Positions 35,916-46,767 are shown, counted from the stretch's first letter. The stretch: DNA of 64,000 bases from CAZMRW01 sp964568805 (GCA_964568805.1 CAZMRW010000008.1:1-64000), one strand, 5' to 3'. The notes: generated by a model not told the origin, from the sequence alone. Numbers and translations: made by a program.

Positions 35916-38900
35916 CTATTTACTCATCAGTGTCCATTTAAGTTTCCATTGATGTTCTGCATCTATGTCCTGGAGATAATGTGCCTTGCTGCGTGAACCG
36001 TAGGCCGCCGGTGTGCCGTCCCGGTACACGAGGCGCTGGCTGGCAATTGAAGCGACCCTGTCGCCGGGGGTGATGATGCCGGTTAAATTCAACGGGTCGG
36101 CGCAGTTGATAACGGACAGTTCGCCGGTTTTCGGTTGTTTGCGGATATTCCGCAGGGCGTTAAGGGCCTCGGGCAAGGCGAATTGTTCGCCGGCAAAACC
36201 CTGTACGAAGCGGCCTCCGCGTAATTCGCCGCGCGCTTCCAGACGCCGGTAAACATACAGCAGTTCGCGCCAGGACGGGATGCCTTCTTCATTATCGAGG
36301 ATTTTGCGGAATACCACACCATATCGCAAGAGCAGCGTTCGTGCGATATGTTCAACCGTCTGGCTGGATGAGTCAGGGGAAGCCCGCTGAGGCCGCAGCA
36401 ATGACCAGCGCCCGGCTGCGGCGAGAGGATCATGGACGGGATAACGCCTGCTGCGCCGATGCAGAATTTTTTGCGGCGTCACCAGCGTGCGCAGCCCTTG
36501 ATAACTGTCGGAAGTAATCAGGCCGGAAGCGGCCAATTCACCCAAGGCTTCTTCAAGCTGCGTTTTCAGCAGCCCGGTTTCATTGATCAGTTCCTGAAAA
36601 AAACTGGCGCCCCATTGTTTTAATGCGGCATAGACTTTTTGTGCATTTCCGGACAGATCGGGATTCTCTTTATCCGGCAGCGGCGAGAATTCGCGCCAAT
36701 AGCCGAGATTGACCCGCTCGATCAGGGCGATCGATGTGGTTTTCCCCGCCGATCTGGGGTTAGTACCGGCAGGCTGCTTCAATCTTAACCAGATGAATTT
36801 GCCTGAGTTGCACAGTTGATCCAGTTCCGAGGCAAAATAAGGTTTTATTCGGCGCGGCAATACGTCCGATTCCCAGCAGACGGCAGGTAACTGGCAACCT
36901 TCCAGTTGCCGCAATGTCTTTGCCAATGCGGCTTCTCCAGCCAGCGGATCGTGCAGGCCATGCCAGCGGAATAAAAAGCGCATGAAATCCGACGGCGCGA
37001 CCGGTTCGATTTCGCTGCGCAATTGTTTCAATGTGTAGCGATGGATGCGCGCCAAAAGACCCCGTTCGCACCATTCCGTCACCGGACAGCCCGGCGTGAA
37101 TTGCCCTTGAAGGACGATGCCTTGCTGCTCCAAAGCCAACAGAGCCTGTTCGATTGGCGGTGCGGAAAGTCCCAAAGGTTCTGCTAGCTGCATGGCCGTG
37201 ACAGGCCCGAGCCCTTCCATCCGGCTGTGTATCAGTTCACGTAAACTGCTTTCCGGTGTTATATCGCCTGCCTCTATAACCGGCGATACGGCGGGCGACA
37301 GGTTCGCGTCCGGAAACAAGGCCAGTAACTCGTGCAAGCGTTCGGCCGCGACCCACAGGTGTTGTCCGTTGGTTAAGATTAACTCGGTTGCCCTTTGGCA
37401 CGCAACCAATTGCTCGAAGAGGGCTGACCAGCTCTGGGCGCCATGATGCGGTTGACCGGACAGAGGACCGCGTTCGCCCTCCTGTTGGGTCAGGAAACCA
37501 AGTATCACCAGGGCATCATGCAATTCATCTTCATTTCTGGCATCCGGCCAGGCCTCATGGCGCACACGTTCGATAGCCTCAGGATTCAGCCGGCCGATTT
37601 CCGCTGCTTCTTTTGGGCTGCCGAAACGCCGTTGCTGTATCGCCAGTGTACGCCGCTCTTCGGCCGGGGCGTCGTCGAGAAAGGCATAGGGTCTGGCGTT
37701 GATGATTTCCAGCGCCATGGGTGACGGCGTCGTCAGTTCGCGGGGGATGATCCTGATCGTACCGTTTTCGATGCCTCTCAGTAATTGCTGCAGGCCGTCG
37801 ATATCCATCAGTTCATGCAGGCAATCCCAGATGGTTTGATTAACCAGCGGATGGCCTGGCACTTCCCGGTCGCCGGCGATATTTTCAAAACAGGCCAGCT
37901 GGTCGGGGAAAATGACGGAAATCAGATCTTCGGCATCATTACGCTGAAAGGGTGCAGGCACTTTTTTACCGGCCCGGTTGCGCGGGATTGCCAGCGCCGT
38001 ATTGGCAACCCAGCGCCAGCGCGTCGGAAACATCGGCGCCGCCAGCAACGCCTGTACCAGAATATCTTTAACCGTATCGGATTTAAGATAACCCGCCGGT
38101 TCGATTAACGGAAAGCTGTGCGTCGGCCCCAGCGATAGAACGATATTGTCTTCGCTGGCGGCCGCCTGGAGTTCGAAATTGAAACGGCGGCAAAAGCGCT
38201 TGCGTAGCGACAGGCCCCAGGCCCGGTTGATTCGGGAGCCGTAAGGCGAATGGATAACAAAGTGCATATCGCCGGTTTCATCAAAAAATCGCTCGAAGAC
38301 GATGGTGTGCAGTGTCGGCAATACCGTCAGCGCGGCTTTTGCGGTCGACAGATAGGTCTGCAATTGTTCGGCCGCCGCGGCGGGCAGAGCCAGTTCGTTA
38401 AAAATAAAGTGGCGGGCGGCTTCGGTGCCCTGTTCCAGCAATCCGTCGATTTTTTCCGATAAGTCCGAGACCGCTTCTGACAGTTCGATAGTGCGTCCGG
38501 GCGCTTCACCGAACCAGAACGGGATATTGGGAGGCTGGCCGTGGGCATCCTCGACAAACACCTTGCCCTGTTCGATTTTGAGCATCCGGTAGGAATTATT
38601 GCCGAGTTGAAAGATATCGCCCGGCAGACTTTCGAAAGCGAAATCTTCGTTCAGGTTTCCGACAAACAGGCCTTCCGGCTGCAAAATGACATCGTAGTCG
38701 AACTGGTCCGGTATCGCCCCGCCGTTCAGCAGCGCCGTCAGACGAGCGCCTTTCCGGCTACGGAGCATGCCGTGGACGGCATCGCGATGGATATACGCGC
38801 CCCGGCGTCCGCGCCGGGTGTGGTAGCCGTCGCTGAGCATTTTTACGACATCGGAAAATTGTTGCTCGGTTAACGACCGGTAGGGCCAGGCGACCGTAAA

Positions 38901-40196
38901 CGCTTGATAGAGTTCCTGCTCGCGCCATTCCCGGCAGGCGACTTCGGCGACGATCTGTTGCGCCAATACATCCAGGGGATGTTCCGGTATCTGGATTTTA
39001 TCCAGTTTATCCTCGGCAATGGCTGCCAGCAGGGCCGTGCATTCGAGTAAATCGTCACGCGATAGCGGAAACATCCGGCCTTTGGGCGTGGCATTGAGTT
39101 TATGGCCGGAGCGGCCCACCCGCTGCAGAAAGACGGAGATACCGTGAGGCGAACCCAACTGGCAGACCAGATCGATATCGCCGATATCGATACCCAGTTC
39201 CAGGGAAGCGGTGGCGACCAATGCTTTCAGTTGTCCCTGTTTTAATCGTTGTTCGGCGGATAGCCGATGTTCCTTGGCCAGGCTGCCGTGATGGGCGGTC
39301 ACTGCCGTTTCGCCCAGTCGTTCGGCCAGGGCGGCGGCGGCCCGTTCCGCCAGGCGCCGGGTGTTGACGAAAATCAGCGTGGTGTGATGTTCCAGTATCA
39401 GCTGTTCCAGGCGATCGTATATTTCAGTCCAGACTTCACCGGCCATGACCGCTTCCAGCGGCGAGCCGGTGACTTCAATACGTAAATCGCGCCTTCTGAC
39501 ATGGCCGGTATCGATGATCGTACAGGGAATGTTGCGATTGCCGTTCAAGTAATGGGCGATGGCATTCAGCGGTTTTTGCGTCGCCGACAGGCCTATGCGC
39601 ACGGGAGGCCGTTCGGTCAGCCGGGTGAGCCGTTCCAGCGACAGCATCAAATGAGCGCCCCGTTTGTTACCGGCCAGCGCATGAATTTCATCGATGATCA
39701 CGGTGCTGACGGGTTTTAGCATCTCCCGTCCGGATTCCGAGGTCAGCAGGATATACAACGATTCGGGCGTTGTGACCAGAATGTGCGGATGAAAACGTTT
39801 CATCGCCGTGCGTTCGGCCTGAGTGGTATCGCCGGTCCGGGTCTGTGCGCGTATGGCGATACCGGGCAGGGAGGATTCCAGCAGGGCCATGCCAATTCCG
39901 TTCAAGGGCAGTTCCAGATTTTTATGGATATCGTTGGATAGCGCTTTTAACGGTGAAACATACAGAATACAGGTTTCATCGGGCAAGGAGGATTCCAGAC
40001 CTCTTTTGACCAATTGATCGATAACCGCCAGAAATGCAGCGAGCGTTTTTCCAGAGCCGGTAGGCGCGGCGATCAATGTCGATTGCCCTGCCTGGATCGC
40101 CGGCCAGGCTAGGCGCTGAACGTCCGAAGGAGCCTTGAATTGACCGATAAACCAATCGGCAACAACCGGGTGAAATGAATTTAACGCTTGAATCAT
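35916..40196 (-). CDS. lhr: Large helicase-related protein Lhr
   Basis: 1426 residues, superfamily 2 helicase. P-loop APTGSGKT at 44-51, DEIH box in VIIDEIHALAGNKRG, SAT motif GLSATQ, then QRVGRSGHK (motif VI). The second half holds the Lhr winged-helix and DEAD-associated domains and the long C-terminal extension of the bacterial Lhr. In E. coli the enzyme is a 3'-5' DNA-dependent helicase with a uracil-glycosylase activity in its C-terminal part, linked to DNA repair. Full length and in frame. Confidence 0.93.
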   Translation of the reverse strand: MIQALNSFHPVVADWFIGQFKAPSDVQRLAWPAIQAGQSTLIAAPTGSGKTLAAFLAVIDQLVKRGLESSLPDETCILYVSPLKALSNDIHKNLELPLNGIGMALLESSLPGIAIRAQTRTGDTTQAERTAMKRFHPHILVTTPESLYILLTSESGREMLKPVSTVIIDEIHALAGNKRGAHLMLSLERLTRLTERPPVRIGLSATQKPLNAIAHYLNGNRNIPCTIIDTGHVRRRDLRIEVTGSPLEAVMAGEVWTEIYDRLEQLILEHHTTLIFVNTRRLAERAAAALAERLGETAVTAHHGSLAKEHRLSAEQRLKQGQLKALVATASLELGIDIGDIDLVCQLGSPHGISVFLQRVGRSGHKLNATPKGRMFPLSRDDLLECTALLAAIAEDKLDKIQIPEHPLDVLAQQIVAEVACREWREQELYQAFTVAWPYRSLTEQQFSDVVKMLSDGYHTRRGRRGAYIHRDAVHGMLRSRKGARLTALLNGGAIPDQFDYDVILQPEGLFVGNLNEDFAFESLPGDIFQLGNNSYRMLKIEQGKVFVEDAHGQPPNIPFWFGEAPGRTIELSEAVSDLSEKIDGLLEQGTEAARHFIFNELALPAAAAEQLQTYLSTAKAALTVLPTLHTIVFERFFDETGDMHFVIHSPYGSRINRAWGLSLRKRFCRRFNFELQAAASEDNIVLSLGPTHSFPLIEPAGYLKSDTVKDILVQALLAAPMFPTRWRWVANTALAIPRNRAGKKVPAPFQRNDAEDLISVIFPDQLACFENIAGDREVPGHPLVNQTIWDCLHELMDIDGLQQLLRGIENGTIRIIPRELTTPSPMALEIINARPYAFLDDAPAEERRTLAIQQRRFGSPKEAAEIGRLNPEAIERVRHEAWPDARNEDELHDALVILGFLTQQEGERGPLSGQPHHGAQSWSALFEQLVACQRATELILTNGQHLWVAAERLHELLALFPDANLSPAVSPVIEAGDITPESSLRELIHSRMEGLGPVTAMQLAEPLGLSAPPIEQALLALEQQGIVLQGQFTPGCPVTEWCERGLLARIHRYTLKQLRSEIEPVAPSDFMRFLFRWHGLHDPLAGEAALAKTLRQLEGCQLPAVCWESDVLPRRIKPYFASELDQLCNSGKFIWLRLKQPAGTNPRSAGKTTSIALIERVNLGYWREFSPLPDKENPDLSGNAQKVYAALKQWGASFFQELINETGLLKTQLEEALGELAASGLITSDSYQGLRTLVTPQKILHRRSRRYPVHDPLAAAGRWSLLRPQRASPDSSSQTVEHIARTLLLRYGVVFRKILDNEEGIPSWRELLYVYRRLEARGELRGGRFVQGFAGEQFALPEALNALRNIRKQPKTGELSVINCADPLNLTGIITPGDRVASIASQRLVYRDGTPAAYGSRSKAHYLQDIDAEHQWKLKWTLMSK

Positions 40197-40386
40197 TGAG
40201 TCGTTGATTTAAACCAGTGTGTTTGAACCTTAAAATCCGGCGTTCCTCTATAAGCAAAAGAGAAAACGAGAGCGCCGAATTTTGATATACAGTGAGTCTC
40301 TTATGCTAACTTAATTATCCCGATTTTCAGGCAATTAGTTATGATATGCTGTAACTCCTGAATAGCGGTCATTTTATTAAACCCTT

Positions 40387-42363
40387 ATGATGATAGCCAT
40401 GGATCAGATCAAAGATATCCCTGCCGCCAAGATTATTATCGTCGAATCAGATCGCACTGATGACGCCATGGTCAGTCGTTCGCATATTAAATATATCAAT
40501 GTTTCCGCCGCCAAATTCTTGGGCTATGGCGTGCACGAGCTATTGGATAAAAACCTTGATATTATTTATCCGGACGGAAATCAAAGGGAATCATGGCAAA
40601 CCGCTATCGCCAAGTTGACCGCCACAGGGACGGCCAATAGTTTTTCAGGACAAATTGTTAATAAGGACAACACCGTCATCCCGGTATTCATATCGCTGAT
40701 GGCTTTACGCGGACAAAATCGTTACTCGGGCAACATCCTGGTTTTACTTCAGGAGATTAGCAGGCCTGCGAAACATGATGTCGAACCGCTTATCTCGGAA
40801 AAGGACAGCCCTGATAGCGCCTATCAGTGCCGGGAAGTCGAGTCCGCACTGGTCGAAAGTGAGGAGCGTTTCCGGCAAATGGCGGATATGGCCGGGGAAT
40901 GGTTATGGGAACAAGATCCCGACGGTTATTATATTTATAGCAGCACGGCAGTTAAGCAGATTTTAGGCTTCTCTCCAAATGAAGTCATCGGCAAACACTA
41001 TACCGAGTTTTTAACCGTTCAGGATAAAAAAGCTCAGCAGACCTATGCAGCAATCCACCTACCCTTTTATGGTCTGACCAATCATTATCAACATAAGGAC
41101 GGGCACCAGGTCATCACCGAATCGACCGGCTTGCCGATTATTGACGCGGCCGGGAAATTGCTAAAATGGCGAGGCGTCGACCGGGATATTACCGCAAGAA
41201 AACAATTTCAGGATGCGCTGATTGAAAGTGAAAAACGCATCCGGATGATCATAGAAAGTTCTTTAAGCGCCATCGTGATCATGGATTCTTATGGCATGAT
41301 TACCGACTGGAATTCTCAGGCGGAAAAAATATTCGGATGGTCACGGAGTGAAGCGGTCGGTCAACCGCTTGCCCAGTTAATTATTCCGCAACGGTTCCGC
41401 GATGCCCATCGCCGGGGGCTGCAGCGCTTTCTGAATACGGGGGAGGGGCCGCTTTTGAATCGGCTGATCGAGCAGTTCGCCATGCGCCGGGATCAAACGG
41501 AGTTTCCCGTCGAACTCAGCATCTCGACGATGAAAGAAGGCAATGCCTATAGTTTCAGCGCTTTTATTCACGATATCAGTTCCAGAAAAGCGGCGGAACG
41601 GGAAATTCGGCAAGGTCAGATCAAATTGGCAATAGCCAGAAATGAAATCAACATTGCCCGCCAGATACAGGCCTCCTTGTCTCCTTCGGTGCCGATAGAA
41701 ACCGAACATTTTGAAGTGACCGGGTTTTGTTTGCCCGCTGATCAGGTTGGCGGCGACTATTTTGATTATTTTTATCGTAAGGATCAATGTTTGGAAATGA
41801 TTATTGCCGATGTGTCGGGGCATTCCATCGGTCCTGCCTTGTTTATGGTGGAAACGCGCAGTGCCATCAGGGCGCAGGCCAGCGGGCATGAAACGCCGGC
41901 GGAAAAAATGACCTTGCTGAATCAATTTCTTTTTGAAGATTTGAATAAATCTGATTTTTTCATCACGCTGTTTTATTTGCAATACGACAGCAGCAATCGG
42001 CAATTATGTTTTGCCAATGCCGGGCATCCTCCGCCGTTGTTATTTCAACCCGCTAAAAATGCCTGCACTAAACTCGATGCGGACGGGTTGATACTGGGTG
42101 TCGATAAGGATGTCAGATTTGAAGAGATAACAACGACATTGGCCAGCGGAGATGTTGTTTTTCTTTATACCGACGGCTTAACCGAAGCAGAAAATGACCA
42201 AGGGGAATTTTTTGGCATTGATCGGGTCATCGACATTTTCAGCAGGTACTCCGGTAATTACCCCAGAGAAATTATTGATAAGATGTTGATTGAACTGCAA
42301 CAGTTTTGCCGAAGCGAAAAATATAATGACGACATTACCCTGATGGTCTTTAAATGCCGATAA
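40387..42363 (+). CDS. PAS-domain PP2C (RsbU/SpoIIE-like) phosphatase
   Basis: 658 residues: three PAS regions (about 30-120, 155-275, 280-400; the third reads VIMDSYGMITDWNSQAEKIFGWSRSEA), a short coiled coil with ARQIQASLSPSVP, then a PP2C-type SpoIIE domain with GGDYFDYF and IADVSGHSIGPALFM as metal-binding motifs and DGLTEAEN near the end. Such proteins dephosphorylate anti-sigma antagonists in partner switching. No partner (STAS or RsbW-like gene) is in the window. The start may be Met1 or Met5. Cytoplasmic; no membrane segment. Confidence 0.9.
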   Translation: MMIAMDQIKDIPAAKIIIVESDRTDDAMVSRSHIKYINVSAAKFLGYGVHELLDKNLDIIYPDGNQRESWQTAIAKLTATGTANSFSGQIVNKDNTVIPVFISLMALRGQNRYSGNILVLLQEISRPAKHDVEPLISEKDSPDSAYQCREVESALVESEERFRQMADMAGEWLWEQDPDGYYIYSSTAVKQILGFSPNEVIGKHYTEFLTVQDKKAQQTYAAIHLPFYGLTNHYQHKDGHQVITESTGLPIIDAAGKLLKWRGVDRDITARKQFQDALIESEKRIRMIIESSLSAIVIMDSYGMITDWNSQAEKIFGWSRSEAVGQPLAQLIIPQRFRDAHRRGLQRFLNTGEGPLLNRLIEQFAMRRDQTEFPVELSISTMKEGNAYSFSAFIHDISSRKAAEREIRQGQIKLAIARNEINIARQIQASLSPSVPIETEHFEVTGFCLPADQVGGDYFDYFYRKDQCLEMIIADVSGHSIGPALFMVETRSAIRAQASGHETPAEKMTLLNQFLFEDLNKSDFFITLFYLQYDSSNRQLCFANAGHPPPLLFQPAKNACTKLDADGLILGVDKDVRFEEITTTLASGDVVFLYTDGLTEAENDQGEFFGIDRVIDIFSRYSGNYPREIIDKMLIELQQFCRSEKYNDDITLMVFKCR

Positions 42364-42684
42364 GGATTTTGTATTTCTTGCACAATAACGGATCGTACCG
42401 CCATTTAGTGATGCAGGCGATAACTAAGCATTTCACAGATAGTTACAACTCAAGATTTAAGCCATATCAAGTAAAGACAATGTAATTCATTGATAATGAA
42501 TGTATTAGTTAATGCTTGAAAATCGAAATTATAAAATTGGTACAGAATTTGCTTGAATTAATGTAAAGCGTACCCCATCTCTCATAAAATGAAGAGTAAT
42601 GGCCGTCATCATGTTGTCATAAACTTAATTTAAGCTGTCATTGATACAATAGCTTTTCCATCAGTATGATCGGAGGATAAGTCA
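42364..42684. other. Intergenic region upstream of the desaturase
   Basis: About 320 bp, AT-rich, no ORF. The only recognised feature is the sigma-54 promoter match at 42538-42553. Between 42380 and 42535 there is space for an activator site, but no clear inverted repeat was found. Confidence 0.6.
42538..42553 (+). promoter_or_regulatory. Sigma-54 promoter candidate (-24/-12)
   Basis: TGGTACAGAATTTGCT matches the -24/-12 consensus (TGGYAY-N5-TTGCW) with the required ten bases between the GG and GC. Predicted start is near 42564, about 120 bp before the desaturase ATG. Confidence 0.6.
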
Positions 42685-43674
42685 ATGTTAACCCTATTTA
42701 CATCCATAACTGAATTTATAGATACCCGTTTTTCCTGGCAGGCCCTCCTGACCGGAGAAATGGCGACCATTTTAATGGTATTGGTATTCGCGATTTTATC
42801 AAACCTCGAGCTAGATTCGCCTAAACTGGATCAGCCCCGTGATCGATTGACAAAATCCTATCAAACCAATTTGGGCATGTTCGTTTTCAACAATATACTG
42901 GTCTCGATTTTGTCGATTTCATCGTTATTGATTCTGATCGACAGGTATTCCGGGACAGGTCTCTTGAGCACCCTATCCAGCCCTGTATTGAAGGCGGTCC
43001 TGTCGTTTTTGCTGCTCGATTTATTCCTTTATCTCTGGCATAAAGCCTGTCACAGTTTTGACGGTCTCTGGATGTTTCATAAAGTCCACCATAACGATCC
43101 TTACATTAATGTTTCGACCGCTTTCCGGATTCATCTGGTGGAACTGATCATCACCGGCATCCTGAAAGCAATTTATGTGGTCTCGCTTGGCATCGATAAA
43201 AAGGCCCTGCTTGTCTATGAAACAGTATACCCATTTTTTGTCATGTTCCATCATGCCAATACTTCATTCCGGGGTGAGTCTTTATTGGGGCATCTGGTGG
43301 TTACGCCCTATTTGCACCGCTTGCATCACTCGAAAGATCGCAAGGAGCACGACAGCAACTACGGCGCTATTTTTTCATTATGGGATCGCCTGTTGGGCAC
43401 GTTGAAAAAAGCGGAACCGGCAGAAATCGGCATCAAAGGGGATTCGCCGCAAACTCTTTTGGGCCTGATTAAATTCGGATTCACAGTGCCTGCACCGGTA
43501 CCTGCCGTCCCTTCACGCGGGATCGGCGTCAATATTAATGCAATGATTGCGGAAGCCGCTTATTACAAGGCCGAAAGACGCTCATTTTCTCCAGGATATG
43601 AGCTGTATGACTGGCTGGAAGCCAAAAAAGAGATCTGCCGGCAGGTATACGGTAAAAACTGTGCCAACTTTTAG
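42685..43674 (+). CDS. Sterol desaturase/fatty acid hydroxylase family membrane enzyme
   Basis: 329 residues with four or so membrane helices and the diiron histidine boxes: LWHKACH, FHKVHHND and LHRLHHSK, plus FHHANTSF. This superfamily (C4/C5 sterol and carotenoid or lipid hydroxylases) uses O2 and a reductant to oxidise a lipid. The substrate cannot be decided; methanotrophs of this group make sterols or hopanoids, so a lipid substrate is plausible. GGAGG before the ATG. It may depend on sigma-54. Confidence 0.87.
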   Translation: MLTLFTSITEFIDTRFSWQALLTGEMATILMVLVFAILSNLELDSPKLDQPRDRLTKSYQTNLGMFVFNNILVSILSISSLLILIDRYSGTGLLSTLSSPVLKAVLSFLLLDLFLYLWHKACHSFDGLWMFHKVHHNDPYINVSTAFRIHLVELIITGILKAIYVVSLGIDKKALLVYETVYPFFVMFHHANTSFRGESLLGHLVVTPYLHRLHHSKDRKEHDSNYGAIFSLWDRLLGTLKKAEPAEIGIKGDSPQTLLGLIKFGFTVPAPVPAVPSRGIGVNINAMIAEAAYYKAERRSFSPGYELYDWLEAKKEICRQVYGKNCANF

Positions 43675-43692
43675 TGCTAGTCCGGGGCAGCG

Positions 43693-45084
43693 TTATTCGG
43701 TTTCGGGTACGCCGCCCCGGGTTAGGTGAATGGGATCCAGCAGTTTCTCCAGTTCTTCCCGGGACAAATCGGTCATTTCGGCCGCAACGTCAATGATAGG
43801 GCGGCCCTGGCGGTAGGCGGCCTTGGCGATGTCCGCGGCTTTTGCGTAACCGATGATTGGATTCAACGCGGTTATCAGGATAGGATTTTTGGCCAATGAC
43901 CGGCTGACATTATCCTGGTTGACAGTAAAGCCGGCAATGGCTTTGTCGGCCAGGAGCCTGCCGGCGCTGCCCAGAATTTCGATGCTTTGCAGAACATTGT
44001 AGGCGATGACGGGCAGCATGACATTCAGTTGAAAATTGCCGGATAAACCGGCCACGGTAACCGTCGCATCATTGCCGATGACTTGAGCGGCGGCCATGGC
44101 CACCGCTTCCGGTATCACCGGATTGACTTTACCCGGCATGATGCTGCTGCCCGGCTGTAACGCAGTCAGTTCAATTTCACCCAGTCCGGCAAGCGGTCCG
44201 CTGTTCATCCAGCGCAAATCGTTGGCGATTTTAATGAAACTTACGGCAACGACTTTCAATTGGCCAGACAATTCAACCGCAGCATCCTGGCAGCTCAGGC
44301 TTTCACAGAATGAGTCATTAGGCTGGAAAGGCAATCCGGTTTCGTCACGTAACAGCGCAGCGAATTGTCCGGCAAAATCGGGATGGGCATTGATGCCGGT
44401 GCCTACGGCAGTGCCGCCCTGAGCGATTTTGTAAAGCCTGGGCAAGGTTCCATTGATTCTGTCTATGCCGTTGCGTATCTGCAAAGCCCAGCCGCCGATT
44501 TCCTGGCTGAACCGTATCGGCATGGCGTCCATTAGGTGGGTGCGTCCGGTTTTGGTGATGCTATCCAGCGATGCGGCTTTGGTTTCCAGCGTTTCCAACA
44601 GATGTGCCAGGGCCGGCAGCAGATGCCTTTGGCACTCGATTGCCGAACTGATATGAATGGCAGCGGGTATGACATCATTGCTGCTTTGACCCCGATTAAC
44701 GTGGTCATTGGCATTGACAGGGATGCCGGCCCGCCTGGTCGCCAACGTAGCCAGTACCTCATTGACATTCATATTGGTGCTGGTACCCGAGCCTGTTTGA
44801 AACACATCGACCGGGAACTGGTCAGGGAATTCCCCGGCCATGATTTGCTCGGCAGCCGCGATGATGGCATCGGCCAGTTTGGCATCGATCTCGCCCAATT
44901 GACGATTGGTTTTCGCCGCCGTTTTTTTGATCAGGGCGATGGTTTTGATAAATGTGTGCGGCAGGGTCAGCCCGCTGACCGGAAAATTATTGATGGCCCG
45001 CTGGGTTTGTGCGCCATACAAGGCATCCACAGGGGTTTCCACTGTTCCCATACTGTCCTGTTCCAATTTGTATTTTTTTATCAA
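43693..45084 (-). CDS. fumC: Fumarate hydratase class II
   Basis: 463 residues. Fe-independent fumarase of the TCA cycle. The fumarase/aspartase signature GSSIMPGKVNP is intact, along with SGTSTNMNVNEVL and RTHLMDAMP. Length normal. Convergent with the desaturase. Confidence 0.95.
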   Translation of the reverse strand: MIKKYKLEQDSMGTVETPVDALYGAQTQRAINNFPVSGLTLPHTFIKTIALIKKTAAKTNRQLGEIDAKLADAIIAAAEQIMAGEFPDQFPVDVFQTGSGTSTNMNVNEVLATLATRRAGIPVNANDHVNRGQSSNDVIPAAIHISSAIECQRHLLPALAHLLETLETKAASLDSITKTGRTHLMDAMPIRFSQEIGGWALQIRNGIDRINGTLPRLYKIAQGGTAVGTGINAHPDFAGQFAALLRDETGLPFQPNDSFCESLSCQDAAVELSGQLKVVAVSFIKIANDLRWMNSGPLAGLGEIELTALQPGSSIMPGKVNPVIPEAVAMAAAQVIGNDATVTVAGLSGNFQLNVMLPVIAYNVLQSIEILGSAGRLLADKAIAGFTVNQDNVSRSLAKNPILITALNPIIGYAKAADIAKAAYRQGRPIIDVAAEMTDLSREELEKLLDPIHLTRGGVPETE

Positions 45085-45504
45085 AACAGCCTCCCGTTAA
45101 CGCTTGATGACCGGATACATTCCACTGATCTTTTAGGCGCCCGGCTTTCCGTCAGTGCTCTGATGTATCAGGTTGCAGACGCAGTCTTTATATGAATGCC
45201 GAGAAAGTTAGAGTCGGGCAACATTGAACCGGCGATAAATGCCAGACGCCATCACGATATGAATTCAGGGCTCAGGTATGGTGCTATCTAACAAATCAAG
45301 ACCTGTAAATTAAGCGCAAGTTCAACGCTAGACGGATCGTCGGGCACCCTTCGTTGACGATTTGTTGTCAGGAAGGCACTTCAAATGACAGGAAGTGACA
45401 GCCGAATTCGGGAGCGACGCTGCGCCGCGATCAAGTGAGCCGAGACCCGGCGTTCCCCAATAGCCGTATGGCCTTGGTTAATTGCTTGAATAGGGAAGCG
45501 GACT
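45085..45504. other. Intergenic region without recognised features
   Basis: 420 bp between fumC and the DUF4010 gene. I found no credible ORF, terminator or repeat. It must contain the fumC promoter, which I could not place. Confidence 0.5.
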
Positions 45505-46767
45505 TCACATCAGCCGGTAATAGGCATAAGCCAGCGATGCCATAAACAGAAATACCAGCCATACCGAGCCAAACAAAATAGAACGGTTGCGGGCCAGTGC
45601 AAGCGCATAGGCCGCTTTCAGCAAGTTGTTGCTGCCGCTGGCGAGAACGACCGCGGCGACGATGGCGGCATCCGGAACTGCGAATTTGCCGCTGAGCAAC
45701 GCAAGAATAAACGGGTCGATATCGGTCAAGCCGACTGCTATGGCCAGATAATTAAGTCCGCTGCTGCCGAAATGACCGGTGACATAGTTCACCACGAAGG
45801 TAAAAACCATAAACAGAATCGCGAATAGTGCCGCCGTCGATAGTTCCAGCGGATGCTTGACGACAACCTCGTCATGCTGAGTCGGCGTGTGATTCCTGAA
45901 TACGAGCAAGCCGGCGATTGCCGATAGCGACAGGACAATTATAACGGCAAACGGCGGCAATAATTTTTCCCCGGCCTCCCAGTCGAACAGGAAGATTATC
46001 GCCAGTAAGCGGATATACATCATGGTCGTGGCTATGATGAGTGCCGAAGACACATCTCTTCCCGCTGCCGCCAAATTATGCGCCCGGCGTCCTATGATGA
46101 CTGTGGTAATGGTGCTGGAGTAGAGTCCGCCCAGGATAGCGGTGATCAACAGGGTCCGCCTTTTGAAAAAATAACTGTGTATCAGGTAACTCAGATAGGA
46201 AATGCCGGAGACGATGATCACCGCAAGCCAGACCTTGTAATAGGTTACCGGCAAAAACGGAGCGATCGGCTGATTGGGCAGCAAGGGCAGAACGACACCC
46301 GAAATAATCAGAAACTTGGCAAGGGTAACGACTTCATCGCTCGCCAGTTGATCGGAAAAGCGGTGGATCAGCGGTTTTTCACCGAGAATCAGAATCAAGA
46401 CCACGATAAAAAGCATCAGAAACCAGTTCGGAAAAGCAATCGCTACCGGTCCGATCAAATAAATCAGCAGCGCCAGCGTTGCGCTGAATAACGAATAGAC
46501 CCTTTCCGACGCAAGCCGCCAGTAATAAACCAGCACTAAAGCGCCCAGCAGCAAAAAACCGGCGGCAAACAGTATTCGGCCGGTATCGATGGAATACAGT
46601 AAAAACCCCAGCATGCCGATCAGGACAAAGGTTCGGGTACTTCCGAAATGGAATTTATACTGGTTGATCTGATGATAGCGCCGAAACTCCAGCCCAACGA
46701 CAAAGGAAAAAGCCACCGTCATGACGAATTGCACGAGTAACGGTGGGATGGCATTATAAAATTCCAT
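45505..46767 (-). CDS. MgtC/SapB and DUF4010 family membrane protein
   Basis: 420 residues from the ATG at 46767, with about 11 membrane helices. The N-terminal part (VQFVMTVAFSFVVGLEFRRYHQ, FGSTRTFVLIGMLGFL) matches the MgtC/SapB domain, and the rest (SSTITTVIIGRRAHN, LAIAVGLTDIDPFILAL) matches DUF4010. Proteins of this pair are inner-membrane and of unknown transport role. The extra 16 residues in the longer frame are not membrane-like and were left out. Confidence 0.87.
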   Translation of the reverse strand: MEFYNAIPPLLVQFVMTVAFSFVVGLEFRRYHQINQYKFHFGSTRTFVLIGMLGFLLYSIDTGRILFAAGFLLLGALVLVYYWRLASERVYSLFSATLALLIYLIGPVAIAFPNWFLMLFIVVLILILGEKPLIHRFSDQLASDEVVTLAKFLIISGVVLPLLPNQPIAPFLPVTYYKVWLAVIIVSGISYLSYLIHSYFFKRRTLLITAILGGLYSSTITTVIIGRRAHNLAAAGRDVSSALIIATTMMYIRLLAIIFLFDWEAGEKLLPPFAVIIVLSLSAIAGLLVFRNHTPTQHDEVVVKHPLELSTAALFAILFMVFTFVVNYVTGHFGSSGLNYLAIAVGLTDIDPFILALLSGKFAVPDAAIVAAVVLASGSNNLLKAAYALALARNRSILFGSVWLVFLFMASLAYAYYRLM

